From Hydrogenimonas sp. (GTDB lineage: Bacteria; Campylobacterota; Campylobacteria; Campylobacterales; Hydrogenimonadaceae): 64,000 nt of DNA. Each line of letters starts with the position of its first letter. Position 1 is the first letter of the stretch. Positions 62,817-64,000 of the stretch are shown one piece after another. Location: the NCBI GenBank assembly GCA_003945285.1, contig AP019005.1, forward strand, positions 2,059,747-2,123,746. Direction: 5' to 3'. A program made the translations under genes and the position numbers. The notes under the pieces were generated by a model. It was given only the letters and a program-made list of their open reading frames with translations. It made no database searches and was not told the origin of the DNA.

Positions 62817-63887
62817 ATGCTGAAAGAGAAACTCCAACCCTTCATCGACAGATACAACGAAATAAACACCCTTCTAAGCTCTCCGGAGATAACCGGTGAC
62901 ATCAAGAAGATGACCGCTCTCTCGAAAGAGCAGTCAGACCTCGAACCGCTTGTGGAGAAAGCGAAAGAGTACATAGAGACGGTAGATGCCATAGAGGAGA
63001 ATCGCTCTCTGCTCGCCGATCCGGAGCTTGGGGAGCTGGCTGCCGAAGAGCTCAAGGAGCTCGAACCGAAGCTTGAACAGATGAACGAAGAGATCAAGCT
63101 CCTGCTTCTGCCCAAAGACCCCAATGATGACAAAAATATCTATCTCGAGATCCGCGCCGGAACCGGCGGCGACGAAGCGGCCCTTTTTGTGGGCGACCTC
63201 TTCAAAGCCTATGTCAGATACGCGGAGAACAAGGGGTGGAAGATCGTCATAGAGAGCTCGAACGAGAGCGAAGCGGGAGGCTACAAGGAGATCGTGGCCC
63301 TGATAAAAGGGGACCGCGTATACAGCCGCCTCAAATATGAGGCGGGAACCCACCGCGTACAGAGAGTTCCGGCAACCGAATCGCAGGGGCGTATACACAC
63401 CTCCGCGGTAACGGTGGCGGTACTACCGGAGGTAGAGGATGTAGATGTGCAGATCAACCCGAACGATCTTAAAATCGATGTCTACAGATCGAGCGGATGC
63501 GGAGGACAGTCCGTAAACACGACAGACTCGGCAGTGCGCATCACCCACATCCCTACAGGCATAGTCGTGGCGATGCAGGATGAGAAGTCGCAGCACAAGA
63601 ACAAGGAGAAGGCTCTCAAGATTCTGAAGGCCCGGGTATACGAAAAGCGTATGCAGGAGCAGCTGGCCGCATCCAGCGCCGACAGGAAGGCGCAGGTGGG
63701 CTCAGGTGACAGAAGCGAACGAATACGAACCTACAACTACCCGCAAAACCGCATAACCGACCACAGAATAGGCCTGACACTCTACAGGTTGAACGAAATT
63801 ATGGAAGGCGGCCTTCTGGATGAGATCATCGAGCCGCTGATAGCCCACTTCCAGGCCGAGGCGATCAAAGAGGCGGGGCTGCAGTAG
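62817..63887 (+). CDS. prfA: peptide chain release factor 1
   Basis: 356 residues. Codon-recognition loop with PATESQGR-type region, catalytic GGQ in [17 protein letters not shown] and the PxT-like anticodon motif ahead of it. RF1 ends translation at UAA and UAG. Length is normal. Confidence 0.98.
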   Translation: MLKEKLQPFIDRYNEINTLLSSPEITGDIKKMTALSKEQSDLEPLVEKAKEYIETVDAIEENRSLLADPELGELAAEELKELEPKLEQMNEEIKLLLLPKDPNDDKNIYLEIRAGTGGDEAALFVGDLFKAYVRYAENKGWKIVIESSNESEAGGYKEIVALIKGDRVYSRLKYEAGTHRVQRVPATESQGRIHTSAVTVAVLPEVEDVDVQINPNDLKIDVYRSSGCGGQSVNTTDSAVRITHIPTGIVVAMQDEKSQHKNKEKALKILKARVYEKRMQEQLAASSADRKAQVGSGDRSERIRTYNYPQNRITDHRIGLTLYRLNEIMEGGLLDEIIEPLIAHFQAEAIKEAGLQ

Positions 63888-63901
63888 CAGCCGTATGGGC
63901 C

Positions 63902-63921
63902 GGAACCGGTGTTACGGTTCC
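63902..63921. terminator. terminator hairpin between convergent genes
   Basis: GGAACCG-GTGTTA-CGGTTCC, a perfect 7-bp stem placed between the prfA stop and the stop of the minus-strand gene at the right edge. Confidence 0.6.
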
Positions 63922-63931
63922 CCGGCATTCG

Positions 63932-64000
63932 CTAAAAGTTCGCGGCTCTTTTCAAGTCCGTACCGAGAAGCATAGCCAGCTCCCTGCCGCTCTCCGGAGT
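63932..64000 (-). CDS. C-terminal fragment of an unidentified gene
   Basis: The minus strand reads an open frame into the window edge ending RELAMLLGTDLKRAANF and TAG. The position after a terminator hairpin suggests a real 3' end. Too short to identify. Confidence 0.4.
   Translation of the reverse strand, partial: TPESGRELAMLLGTDLKRAANF

Overview
The window looks like the chromosome of a mesophilic to thermophilic campylobacterotal (epsilonproteobacterial) bacterium. The ThrRS has the shortened N-terminus seen in Campylobacter, there is a PglB-type oligosaccharyltransferase with a WWDYG motif, the S10, L20/L35/IF3 and S20/RF1 genes read as epsilonproteobacterial, and genes are packed with many 4-nt overlaps. 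By eye the base composition is moderate, so a Hydrogenimonas-like genus is a guess, not a demonstrated placement. TTG and GTG starts are common (purN, csm1, wecA-like, thrS, infC, asnB).

Layout. 1-15.9 kb is housekeeping: the edge of the S10 operon, an AAA-type ATPase, a 7TMR-DISM histidine kinase, rnhB, yjbQ, purT, rpsU, the NAD(P)HX repair enzyme, purN, rmuC, a WYL regulator, a DegS-like protease and small membrane proteins. 16.1-29.7 kb is a complete type III-A CRISPR-Cas locus, all on the minus strand: cas6-csm1(cas10)-csm2-csm3-csm4-csm5, then an adaptation operon cas2a-cas1-(stand-alone Cas1 N-domain)-cas2b, then a 30-repeat array, then an ancillary operon of an unknown protein, Csx20, a CARF-HEPN effector and a WYL regulator. 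HD and GGDD of Cas10, the Csm3 aspartate, the Cas1 metal ligands and the HEPN R-x4-H are all present, so interference, cyclic-oligoadenylate signalling and spacer acquisition should all work. The same palindrome (TGACAAAACRTGTCA) lies before the adaptation operon and the ancillary operon and may be the site of the locus WYL regulator.

30.1-33.9 kb is a small integrated element in tRNA-Leu(TAG): a consensus promoter, an RHH-like protein, an ssDNA-binding-like protein, an HUH rolling-circle Rep, an excisionase-like HTH and a tyrosine integrase, bounded by 24-nt att repeats with 25-nt direct repeats inside them. 33.9-39.8 kb holds two tRNA clusters (11 canonical tRNAs plus an odd tRNA-Cys-like gene), the SRP RNA, an NSS transporter, thiG, hsp20 and an SDR. 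39.9-56.8 kb has ilvD and then a surface-glycan / N-glycosylation cluster: WecA-like initiator, PglB, glycosyltransferases (one frameshifted), AsnB, a uronyl C5-epimerase-like protein, pyruvyltransferase, acyltransferase, flippase and UDP-glucuronate-type epimerase. 57-64 kb is housekeeping again (rplT, rpmI, infC, thrS, tRNA-Val, lspA, glmM, rpsT, prfA).

The genome carries several families of 95-220 bp palindromic, non-coding repeats. The largest (about 165 bp, four good copies and one decayed copy here) sits at gene ends and twice supplies the last codons and stop of the neighbouring gene. The best candidates for undescribed biology are the adaptation module with a free Cas1 N-terminal domain and two Cas2 proteins, the first gene of the ancillary CRISPR operon, and the array itself, where three spacers hit the same coding motif in diverged homologues and four spacers span ribosome-binding site plus start codon, all antisense to mRNA.
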